From: an uncultured Sphingomonas sp. | GTDB taxonomy: Bacteria; Pseudomonadota; Alphaproteobacteria; Sphingomonadales; Sphingomonadaceae | Assembly: GCA_946886645.1 (NCBI GenBank) | Contig: CAMPIY010000134.1 | Location: forward strand, 1 to 5,097 | Length of the DNA: 5,097 nucleotides | Direction: 5' to 3' | Shown: piece by piece, positions 1-4,898 of the stretch | Layout: each line of letters starts with the position of its first letter | Numbering within the stretch: the stretch's first letter is position 1 | The notes under the pieces: model-generated | What the model was told of the DNA's origin: nothing | The model's database searches: none | The model's input: only the letters and a program-made list of their open reading frames with translations | Made by a program: the position numbers and the translations under genes

Positions 1-424
1 TTTTGTGGTGGATGAAGATGCCGCCGGCATCCTCCCATTTGCCGCGATGGTCGGAGCGGTCGTCGACCAGCACGTCGCCGGGCTTCATATATTTATATTT
101 GTCGCGGGCCATGCAGGTGATGACCGGCGTTCCCGGAAAATGCTCTTCCGCCCATTTCAGCTTCTGCGGCGCTGCCCAGCTTCCCAAGGGAAGGCCGGTC
201 AGGATGGTCGGCCGCAAATGCTCGACCGCGTCGAACAATAGTTGCGCATCGGGCAGCAGCGGCAGGGTGGCGTAGAAATCCTTGGCCCGGGCGAGCCGCT
301 TCCAGAATTCACCTTTCGAATGGCGCGCTTCGAACTGACGCGGCGAAAGGCCGCCGAGCACTTCCTTCGCCCCGGAATCGAAATCGGCGAGGACGCCGTC
401 GCAATCGAGGAATAGCTCGGCCAT
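1..424 (-). CDS. HAD-superfamily 5'-nucleotidase-like phosphatase, partial (C-terminus off the window)
   Basis: The minus strand reads open from an ATG at 424-422 to the window edge, giving 141 residues with no stop, so the C-terminus is missing. HAD motif I is DCDGVLADF (nucleophile D7, acid/base D9). A motif II threonine lies in ILTGLP (T76), a candidate motif III lysine is K89 or K109, and motif IV is VLVDDR (D121, D122). The order, the small helical cap between motifs I and II, and the ending DDRSDHRGKWEDAGGIF resemble the 5'(3')-deoxyribonucleotidase (NT5C-like) branch of HAD enzymes, which dephosphorylate nucleotides in the cytoplasm. The true substrate cannot be read from sequence. The start lies 3 bases after the stop of the upstream gene and has no clear Shine-Dalgarno, so translational coupling is likely. 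The HAD fold is near certain; the nucleotidase assignment is moderate. Confidence 0.85.
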   Translation of the reverse strand, partial: MAELFLDCDGVLADFDSGAKEVLGGLSPRQFEARHSKGEFWKRLARAKDFYATLPLLPDAQLLFDAVEHLRPTILTGLPLGSWAAPQKLKWAEEHFPGTPVITCMARDKYKYMKPGDVLVDDRSDHRGKWEDAGGIFIHHK

Positions 425-427
425 CGG

Positions 428-808
428 CTAGAAGCGCGCCGGATCGAGGGAGATCGGGACGGGGTGGTCAAGCCGATGCCAGCCGCGCTCTTTCAGAAGG
501 CCGTTGCTTTCCCGGGCTTTCCGCCCCTTCGCCTTGTCGAGCGACCAGGTGATGTGAAAGATCGACCCGTCGGGCCGGTCGGTACTGCCGTCGATCCTGA
601 CGACCATCGCCTCCAGGCTGTCGCCGTCGTCGGCATGGCCGACGATTGTCGCATCGACCTCGGGTGGGAGCGGTTCGCGCGAGGCCTGGGTCTGGAGTGT
701 GACATGGTCGGCGTCGGCATCGGGATAGCGCGGCGGGAATTTGTCCAGCAGCTCATCACGCATCGCGCGATCGAGCTTCCATCCGATCACCGAACCCGGT
801 TCAGCCAT
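428..808 (-). CDS. Small 2H phosphoesterase-like protein (two HxT motifs), function unproven
   Basis: This encodes 126 residues, starting MAEPGSVIGW. An open frame continues upstream to 1018, but that part lies inside the Mur ligase gene in another frame and looks non-coding, so the ATG at 808 is preferred; no strong Shine-Dalgarno precedes it. Two motifs stand out: HVTLQ (H35, T37) and HITWS (H85, T87), each at the end of a predicted beta strand. Paired HxT motifs are the signature of 2H phosphoesterases, which act on 2',3'-cyclic phosphates or 2'-5' linkages. The following stretch KARESNGLL resembles the SN-containing tail after the second motif in the cyclic phosphodiesterase domain of fungal and plant tRNA ligases (recalled, not searched). 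At 126 residues it is shorter than typical 2H proteins (about 180), so it may be a minimal or degenerate member. It follows the Mur ligase by 32 bp and precedes the HAD phosphatase by 3 bp, consistent with co-transcription. The gene call is firm; the family is an inference. Confidence 0.8.
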   Translation of the reverse strand: MAEPGSVIGWKLDRAMRDELLDKFPPRYPDADADHVTLQTQASREPLPPEVDATIVGHADDGDSLEAMVVRIDGSTDRPDGSIFHITWSLDKAKGRKARESNGLLKERGWHRLDHPVPISLDPARF

Positions 809-840
809 GCGCGAACAATCGCCGAGAAAGGCGCGGGTTC

Positions 841-2220
841 CTAGCCCAGCCTTGCAAGTAGCTCTGAGGCGAAGTCGCTGAGCGTATCGTCGCGGGCCCC
901 CAGGATGGCGATCCGGTCCCCCGGCAGCGCTTCGGCGACGAGCTTGTCGCCGATGGCCGCGCGTTCCGGGACATGCTCGGCATGGCCGCCCGCCGCGCGG
1001 ATCGCTTCCGCGAGCCAATCCGATCCTTTCGACTTGTCGACCGTCCCACCTTGGTAGACCGCATCAGGAAGGAAGAGCCGGTCGCCTTCGCGCATTCCCG
1101 CGGCGAATGTCCTGGCAAGCTCCTCGCCCATCTTGGCGATGGGTCCGTAGCCGTGGGGCTGGAACATGATCAACAGGCGCCCCGGCTGCGCTGTGAGCGT
1201 TGCGAGGGTGGCGGCGATCTTGTCGGGGTTGTGGGCGAAATCGTCGATGACCGTCACGCCGCCGGACACTCCGACGGTTTCCAATCTGCGCTTCAGCCCG
1301 GCAAATCGTGACAGGACCGAAACGGCTTCGTCGAGCGGCAGGCCCAGCGCATGGATGGCGCCGAGCGCTGCGAGCGCGTTCATGGCGTTGTGCCGGCCGG
1401 GAACGGCGAGCTGGACGTCAAAGCGGCCCTCTCCAACCGCCAAAGTGAAGGTCGAGCCGTCCGGCGTCAGCTGGAGGTTGCGGCCGACCAGCGCCGCGCC
1501 GGGCGTATCAAAGCCGTAGCCGATCGGATCGCGGATCGCCTCGGCGATGGCGCGGGATTCCGGGTCATCGAGGTTGACCACGGCTTTCTGGGCGCGGGCG
1601 AGGAAAGCGGCGAACAGGCTTCGAAGCTCGTCCATCGACTTATGGTCGAGGCTGATGTTGCCCAGCACCGCGACGGTCGGGCGGTAAAGCGCGATTGAAC
1701 CGTCGCTTTCATCGACCTCGCTGACGAACAGTTCGGGGTCGCCGACCAGCGCCGATGCGAAGGGGGCGTGCGGCGCGACGAAATTCTTCATCACCGCGCC
1801 GTTCATCACCGTGGGCTGACGATGAAGCGCGTGAAGCATCCAGCCGATCATGCCGGTAACGGTCGATTTTCCGCTGGTCCCGCCGACCGCCACGCTCGTC
1901 TGGGCGTCATTGAGCAGCTTCGCCAGCAATTGCGGGCGCGTGAGGTGAGAAAGGCCCAGTTCCCGGGCGCGGACGACGTCGGGGATGGTGTCCTCCACCG
2001 CCGCAGACGTGACCAGGGTCATGCCGTCGGTAAGGCCCGATCCGTCCTGCGGCGACAGGCCGATACCCAGCGATTTCAGATATTCGAACTTGCTAGCCAG
2101 CCGCCCCGCGTCGAGCGAGCGGTCGGACCCGGACACGCGGGCGCCGCCGGCACGGAGGATGGCGGCCAGGGGGAGCATCCCGCTGCCCCCGATTCCGCAG
2201 AAGAAATATTGGTCGGTCAT
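841..2220 (-). CDS. MurC/Mpl-type Mur ligase (UDP-N-acetylmuramate ligase family)
   Basis: This 459-residue cytoplasmic ATP-dependent amide ligase starts MTDQYFFCGIGGSGM. The N-terminal Rossmann-like UDP-binding domain has GIGGSGM (9-15) and GSD (31-33), as in MurC and Mpl. The central domain has the P-loop GGTSGKST (113-120), the acidic motif EVDESDGS (168-175), NISLDH (188-193) and GRHNAMNALAAL (275-286). The C-terminal domain has RRLETVG (311-317), DDFAHNP (326-332) and MFQPHGY (352-358). MurC adds L-Ala to UDP-MurNAc in synthesis; Mpl attaches recycled L-Ala-D-Glu-mesoDap. The divergent LD-carboxypeptidase favours a recycling role. Several positions differ from the usual MurC/Mpl GTHGKTT and AHHP (here GTSGKST and AHNP), so this is probably a divergent subfamily whose substrate is uncertain. 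The frame is open 50 codons further upstream, but the ATG at 2220 begins exactly at the conserved fold, and the longer form would overlap ldcA. Confidence 0.9.
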   Translation of the reverse strand: MTDQYFFCGIGGSGMLPLAAILRAGGARVSGSDRSLDAGRLASKFEYLKSLGIGLSPQDGSGLTDGMTLVTSAAVEDTIPDVVRARELGLSHLTRPQLLAKLLNDAQTSVAVGGTSGKSTVTGMIGWMLHALHRQPTVMNGAVMKNFVAPHAPFASALVGDPELFVSEVDESDGSIALYRPTVAVLGNISLDHKSMDELRSLFAAFLARAQKAVVNLDDPESRAIAEAIRDPIGYGFDTPGAALVGRNLQLTPDGSTFTLAVGEGRFDVQLAVPGRHNAMNALAALGAIHALGLPLDEAVSVLSRFAGLKRRLETVGVSGGVTVIDDFAHNPDKIAATLATLTAQPGRLLIMFQPHGYGPIAKMGEELARTFAAGMREGDRLFLPDAVYQGGTVDKSKGSDWLAEAIRAAGGHAEHVPERAAIGDKLVAEALPGDRIAILGARDDTLSDFASELLARLG

Positions 2221-2269
2221 TGCGCGCTGGCCTAGGCGGCGGGACGGCCATGTGCAATTGAAGCATTCG

Positions 2270-3088
2270 ATGAAAATAGCGGTTGTCGCGCCAAGCTGCA
2301 CATTGAGGCCCGAGGCCGCCGAGGCCGTCACCGCCATCGCTGCTTCGCGCGACGACGCCGAGCTTCTCATCCACCCGCAAAGCTTCCTCTCCGACGGCCA
2401 TTTCGCCGGGCCGGACGAGGCGCGGCTCGCGGCTTTGCGCGAGATAATGGCGGACGAGAGCGTCGACGCCGTCTGGTTCGCACGCGGGGGCTATGGCTCC
2501 AACCGGATTGCTGAAGCGGCCGCGGCCGACCTGCCGCCGTCGGCGCGGCGGAAAACCTATCTCGGCTATTCCGACGCGGGCTTCCTTCTCGCCGCGTTCG
2601 ACCGGCAGGGCCTGTCCGTCGCCCATGGGCCGATGGTCCAGGACGTCATGCGCGAGGCCGGCGAGGCCGCCATTCACCGCGCGCTCGACTGGCTGGTGAA
2701 GCGCGATTCCGCCGCGCTCGAACCCGGGTTGATACCCGGCAAGCGGGCGATGGCCTTCAATCTTACCGTCCTGTCCAACCTCATCGGGACCGCCATCGAA
2801 CCGGACTTCAGCGGAGCCGAGTTGCTGATCGAGGATGTGGCCGAGCACGAGTATCGCATCGACAGGTCGATGTTCCATGTCACCGGCAGCGCCGCCATCC
2901 GCGGCGTCTCATCGCTCCGAATGGGCCGGATGAGCGAGATTCCGGACAACGACCCGGTCTTCGGAAGCGATGCGGAATCGATCGTCCGGGACTGGTGCGA
3001 CCGCTCCCGAATCGCCTTCGGAGGCCATGCCGATATCGGTCATGACGCCGCCAATCGGGTCGTTCCGTTCGATCTTGGGCGCAATTAA
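2270..3088 (+). CDS. ldcA: Muramoyltetrapeptide (LD-)carboxypeptidase, peptidase family S66
   Basis: This 272-residue protein starts MKIAVVAPSC. Family S66 serine peptidases cleave the L,D-bond to the terminal D-Ala of murein tetrapeptides, giving tripeptides for reuse. Diagnostic elements are APSC near the N-terminus, WFARGGYGSNRI (69-80), LGYSD with the nucleophile S101, HGPM (119-122), LLIEDV with E188, and GGHADIGH with H258. This Ser-Glu-His order and spacing match the family triad. No signal peptide is seen, which fits the cytoplasmic role. The protein is about 30 residues shorter than E. coli LdcA (about 304), mainly near the N-terminus. The frame is open upstream to 1985, but that part runs antisense through the Mur ligase; the ATG at 2270 starts the conserved strand. 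The Shine-Dalgarno is weak. The gene is divergent from the Mur ligase with 49 bp between starts, so the two probably share a promoter region and form a recycling pair. Confidence 0.93.
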   Translation: MKIAVVAPSCTLRPEAAEAVTAIAASRDDAELLIHPQSFLSDGHFAGPDEARLAALREIMADESVDAVWFARGGYGSNRIAEAAAADLPPSARRKTYLGYSDAGFLLAAFDRQGLSVAHGPMVQDVMREAGEAAIHRALDWLVKRDSAALEPGLIPGKRAMAFNLTVLSNLIGTAIEPDFSGAELLIEDVAEHEYRIDRSMFHVTGSAAIRGVSSLRMGRMSEIPDNDPVFGSDAESIVRDWCDRSRIAFGGHADIGHDAANRVVPFDLGRN

Positions 3089-3111
3089 CCACTTTCATGG
3101 TGCTCACCCCC

Positions 3112-3140
3112 TTGCGCACAGAGGGGAATCGCGCTCTACC
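3112..3140 (+). promoter_or_regulatory. Weak candidate promoter for the SWIB gene
   Basis: TTGCGC at 3112-3117 (candidate -35) is followed after 17 bases by TCTACC at 3135-3140 (candidate -10). Only about half of the -10 matches consensus. The -35 overlaps a short inverted repeat, CCCCT (3108-3112) with AGGGG (3122-3126). The location is suitable: no terminator is visible after ldcA, and 79 bp separate the two genes. This is an inference from position and partial matches; read-through from ldcA is equally possible. Confidence 0.25.
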
Positions 3141-3156
3141 TCTCTCTTAGAACAAC

Positions 3157-3163
3157 AGGAGGG
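3157..3163 (+). promoter_or_regulatory. Strong Shine-Dalgarno site for the SWIB gene
   Basis: AGGAGGG lies 4 bases before the ATG at 3168 and fixes that start. It is the strongest ribosome binding site in the window, where most other starts have weak or no such sites, suggesting high expression of the SWIB protein. Confidence 0.8.
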
Positions 3164-3167
3164 CCTC

Positions 3168-3443
3168 ATGGCAAAATCATCGAGCGGGACTGGTCGTAAA
3201 GCAGGTGGCGGGCTCGCCCGCCCAGTGACCCCGTCGGCGGACCTCGCCGCGATCACGGGAAGCGCCCCGCTGCCGCGTAGCGAGGTTGTGTCGAAAGTGT
3301 GGGATCACATTCGCAAGAACAACCTGCAAAACCCGAATAACAAGCGGGAAATTCTTGCCGACGACAAGCTGAAGAAGGTCTTCGGCGTCGACAAGTGCAC
3401 CATGTTCGAAATGAACAAGCACCTGTCGCGCCATCTGAGCTAA
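3168..3443 (+). CDS. SWIB/MDM2 domain-containing protein
   Basis: This 91-residue protein has a flexible, basic, Gly/Ser-rich N-terminus (residues 1-20) followed by a single complete SWIB domain (about 21-91). The hallmarks are LPRSEVVSKVWDHIRKNNLQ (35-54), NPNNKREILADDKLKKVFG (55-73) and MFEMNKHLSRHL (79-90), nearly identical to the SWIB consensus. In eukaryotes SWIB is a protein-interaction fold in BAF60-type SWI/SNF subunits, related to the MDM2 p53-binding domain. Stand-alone bacterial copies occur in alphaproteobacteria and Chlamydiae (where one is fused to topoisomerase I); their role is not settled, though a chromatin or nucleoid link is often proposed. A strong ribosome binding site precedes it and a strong terminator follows, so it is likely well expressed and can be transcribed alone. 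Family assignment is secure; function is unknown. Confidence 0.95.
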   Translation: MAKSSSGTGRKAGGGLARPVTPSADLAAITGSAPLPRSEVVSKVWDHIRKNNLQNPNNKREILADDKLKKVFGVDKCTMFEMNKHLSRHLS

Positions 3444-3450
3444 TTCTGCT

Positions 3451-3469
3451 GACCGCGCTCGCCGCGGTC
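3451..3469 (+). repeat. GC-rich hairpin just after the SWIB stop codon
   Basis: GACCGCG (3451-3457) and CGCGGTC (3463-3469) are perfect 7-bp inverted arms around a 5-base loop. No T-run follows, so it is not a terminator by itself. It sits 7 bases after the stop codon and 11 bases before the terminator hairpin, so it may protect the 3' end of the mRNA. Confidence 0.5.
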
Positions 3470-3480
3470 GCGGAGGAGAA

Positions 3481-3508
3481 GGGTCCTGGCATTGCCGGGG
3501 CCCTTTTT
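3481..3508 (+). terminator. Rho-independent terminator of the SWIB gene
   Basis: A 10-bp stem pairs 3481-3490 with 3494-3503 (two G-U wobbles) around a 3-base ATT loop and is followed directly by TTTTT at 3504-3508. It lies between the convergent SWIB and NUDIX genes. On the minus strand the sequence after the hairpin is only TTCTCC, so it would be a poor terminator for the NUDIX gene. Confidence 0.88.
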
Positions 3509-3531
3509 CATTGCCGTCGAGTCGCGTGGGT

Positions 3532-4275
3532 TCAGGCGCGGAATGCCGTGGCGAGCGGCTCGGAGATCACGGGATAGCCCCGATCTTCCGGGATCCGGAC
3601 GTGCGGCTCGCCGTCGATTTCCTCGATCCATGGAATGATTGTGTCGAGCGAGTGCGCCCGGGCGTCGACCAGCGCGGCATCGAGGTTGGCCTGCGCCGCG
3701 AGGCGTTCCAGGTTGCGCTTGGTTGGGAAGATGGCGCTCGCCTCGCCCCGCTCGATCCGGCGAACGAGCTCGGTCGGGCTCGCCCATTCGGCGGCGACGC
3801 ATTCGCCCGGTTGCGGATTGGGCGGCCAGTCGCCCTCGGGCGCCTCGGCCAGGTAGAAAAGCGTATCGAACCGCCGGGCATGTTTGAACGCGGGCATCCA
3901 GCGGGTGAAGGGCGTCAGCGCATCGAAATCGATCGCCAGCCCATGTTCGGCCAGAAGCTCTCCAAAGCCGGCGCCGGCGAGCAGAGCGTCCTGCAGCACC
4001 CGTCCAGCCGGCGGTTCGGCCACAGGACTAATGCCCGCGACCACCGCACTCTCCTCGATCGTCTCGCGGATTGCGGTCACTTTCGCGGCTTCATCGGGCC
4101 TGCCGAGCGATTCCGCATATTCGCGATCGGAGGCGTCGATCCGCCCACCGGGAAAGACGATCGCTCCCGCAGCGAAGGCCATCTTCGCCGAGCGTTCCAC
4201 GACCAGGATCTCCGGACCGGCGGGGTTGTCGCGCCAGACGACCAGGGTTGCGGCGGGGATTGCGTCGTCGCTCAT
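3532..4275 (-). CDS. NUDIX hydrolase, NUDT7/NUDT19-like
   Basis: This 247-residue protein starts MSDDAIPAATLVVW. NUDIX enzymes hydrolyse nucleoside diphosphates linked to another group, using a divalent metal. Here the sequence reads ERSAKMAFAAGAIVFPGG (27-44), then about 25 residues including DASDREYAESLGRPDE, then RETIEES (70-76). E71, E74 and E75 are the expected metal ligands. This split box with an insert, preceded by FAAGAIVFPGG, is typical of the group containing the mammalian coenzyme A diphosphatases NUDT7 and NUDT19, so CoA or acyl-CoA is a reasonable but unproven substrate. The usual Gly two residues after EE is Ala (A77). The long C-terminal part (about 90-247) has WMPAFKHARRFDTLFYLA and a helical tail, as in NUDT19-like proteins. 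AGGCGGG at 4286-4280 lies 4 bases before the start and can serve as Shine-Dalgarno. The gene is convergent with SWIB and downstream of the lipoprotein terminator, so it probably needs its own promoter. Confidence 0.92.
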   Translation of the reverse strand: MSDDAIPAATLVVWRDNPAGPEILVVERSAKMAFAAGAIVFPGGRIDASDREYAESLGRPDEAAKVTAIRETIEESAVVAGISPVAEPPAGRVLQDALLAGAGFGELLAEHGLAIDFDALTPFTRWMPAFKHARRFDTLFYLAEAPEGDWPPNPQPGECVAAEWASPTELVRRIERGEASAIFPTKRNLERLAAQANLDAALVDARAHSLDTIIPWIEEIDGEPHVRIPEDRGYPVISEPLATAFRA

Positions 4276-4303
4276 GCAACCCGCCTAGCAGGGTTCGCCG
4301 CAT

Positions 4304-4336
4304 AAAAAAGGGCCGGCGGCCCGAAGGCGCCGGCCC
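4304..4336 (-). terminator. Rho-independent terminator of the lipoprotein gene, UUCG tetraloop
   Basis: Read on the minus strand, an 8-bp GC stem (4336-4329 with 4317-4310) continues, after one bulged C (4318), into GCC-TTCG-GGC (4328-4319), a hyperstable UUCG tetraloop. Six T follow immediately (4309-4304). No T-run occurs on the other side, so it acts for the minus strand only. It lies 36 bases past the lipoprotein stop and 28 bases before the NUDIX start. Confidence 0.93.
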
Positions 4337-4371
4337 TTCCGTTCCACCCCCGGAAAGGGGCGGAAAATGGC

Positions 4372-4641
4372 TCACATTGCGTTGACGGCAGCCGCGTTGA
4401 CGTCGGCCTCGTCGACCGCTTCTTCCTTGGCGTCGCCTTCGGCTTCGAGCGCATCGGCCTGGTTTTCCAGGGCAGCGGCTTCGGCGCCGTTGGCGGTGTT
4501 GTCAGCCATCGCTTCCAGATTGTCGGCGGCGGCGTCGTAATTGTCCTCGATGTTATCGCCGAGGGCATCGTCACCCTTGCCGCCGCAGGCGGACAGAGCA
4601 AGCGCAGCAGCGCCAACGATGGCAAACGAAAGCTTCTTCAT
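4372..4641 (-). CDS. Small acidic, alanine-rich lipoprotein
   Basis: This 89-residue protein starts MKKLSFAIVGAAALALSAC. Lys2 and Lys3, a hydrophobic stretch (4-16) and the lipobox LSAC (16-19) mark a signal peptidase II signal, with C19 as the lipidated residue. The +2 residue is Gly, not Asp, which by the E. coli rule favours transport to the outer membrane. The mature part (20-89) is rich in Ala, Asp, Glu and Asn with no aromatic residue except one Tyr; short units such as IEDNYDAAADNLEAMADN suggest a helical, possibly coiled-coil rod. No catalytic motif is seen. Similar short Ala/Asp-rich lipoproteins are, from memory, common in sphingomonads and lack known function. A Shine-Dalgarno and a terminator enclose it as a one-gene unit. 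An open frame continues upstream to 4740, but the signal peptide fixes the start at 4641. Confidence 0.88.
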   Translation of the reverse strand: MKKLSFAIVGAAALALSACGGKGDDALGDNIEDNYDAAADNLEAMADNTANGAEAAALENQADALEAEGDAKEEAVDEADVNAAAVNAM

Positions 4642-4648
4642 TAAAAAT

Positions 4649-4653
4649 CCCCT
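4649..4653 (-). promoter_or_regulatory. Shine-Dalgarno site of the lipoprotein gene
   Basis: AGGGG on the minus strand (4653-4649) lies 7 bases before the ATG at 4641-4639, inside an A/T-rich leader. It supports the signal-peptide start over the longer open frame. Confidence 0.7.
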
Positions 4654-4752
4654 TTTTCCCAGCGTGATGGCATCATTTACAGCCTCACATAGGCCGTTCC
4701 AACGCAACCACATCCGTAACGGTTCCGCATCGGCCCCCATTTTGTCAATGAC

Positions 4753-4781
4753 TTGTCTCCGAAGGGGCGAATCCTTATCTT
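4753..4781 (+). promoter_or_regulatory. Candidate sigma-70-type promoter of ssrA
   Basis: TTGTCT (4753-4758) and TATCTT (4776-4781) are separated by exactly 17 bases; each matches four of six consensus positions. The predicted start, about 7 bases downstream near 4788, coincides with the first base-paired segment of the tmRNA acceptor piece, which is the main support. The remainder of the gap between the lipoprotein start and here (4654-4752) holds no gene that can be supported; the lipoprotein promoter must lie in it but no convincing hexamers were found. Confidence 0.5.
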
Positions 4782-4787
4782 GGAGGG

Positions 4788-4870
4788 GCCGGGCAACCGG
4801 CTATGTCGGTAGATGATCGGGTGGAATAGGCATTTCGGACCCGGGGGGCAGTACCCCGGCGCCTCCACCA
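4788..4870 (+). ncRNA. ssrA: tmRNA acceptor piece
   Basis: This is the aminoacylated RNA of about 83 nt. It begins with GGCAACCGGC (4792-4801), which can pair with the coding piece, or can fold locally as GCCGG-GCAA-CCGGC (4789-4802). It continues with GTAGATGATCGGG (4810-4822, P2-region strand) and ATTTCGGAC (4832-4840). The T-arm pairs 4841-4846 with 4854-4859 around the loop GGCAGTA, which lacks the usual TTCRA core. The acceptor strand CGCCTCC, the discriminator A4867 and the encoded CCA close it. Boundaries come from structure, not from mapped ends. Confidence 0.85.
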
Positions 4871-4898
4871 CCAGCAGCGAGGTTTCGATGCTGCTGAT
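4871..4898 (+). other. Intervening segment excised from the tmRNA precursor
   Basis: These 28 bases link the encoded CCA to the 5' base of the coding piece. CAGCAGC (4872-4878) and GCTGCTG (4890-4896) form a perfect 7-bp hairpin with an 11-base loop that caps the acceptor stem in the precursor. By analogy with characterised two-piece tmRNAs it is removed by tRNA-type processing (RNase P at 4898/4899 and 3' trimming to CCA). Confidence 0.8.

Noticed and set aside
809..1018. N-terminal extension of the 2H-like protein
   Set aside because: The added segment is an Arg/Gly-rich shadow of the Mur ligase coding sequence in another frame.
2230..2255. Palindromes GCCTAGGC and CAATTG between the Mur ligase and ldcA as operators
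   Set aside because: They are single short palindromes without a repeated copy, expected by chance, and no regulator gene is nearby.
1985..2269. In-frame upstream extension of ldcA on the plus strand
   Set aside because: It lies antisense inside the conserved N-terminal part of the Mur ligase and carries no S66 sequence; the family fold starts at MKIAVVAPS (2270).
2221..2370. 50-codon N-terminal extension of the Mur ligase
   Set aside because: It overlaps the ldcA start region and precedes the GIGG fold, which in this family begins within a few residues of the start.
2093..2878. 261-codon open frame on the minus strand opposite ldcA
   Set aside because: It has the composition of an antisense shadow in high-GC DNA and no recognisable motif; the plus strand has a full S66 enzyme.
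3511..4305. 264-codon open frame on the plus strand opposite the NUDIX gene
   Set aside because: It is antisense to a clear NUDIX protein and has no domain signature.
4654..4720. Lipoprotein promoter on the minus strand (TTGGAA with a TAAATG-like -10)
   Set aside because: The spacing is acceptable but the -10 matches poorly, so no specific site is called.
4541..4816. 91-codon open frame on the plus strand
   Set aside because: It is antisense to the lipoprotein and crosses the ssrA promoter; no protein signature.
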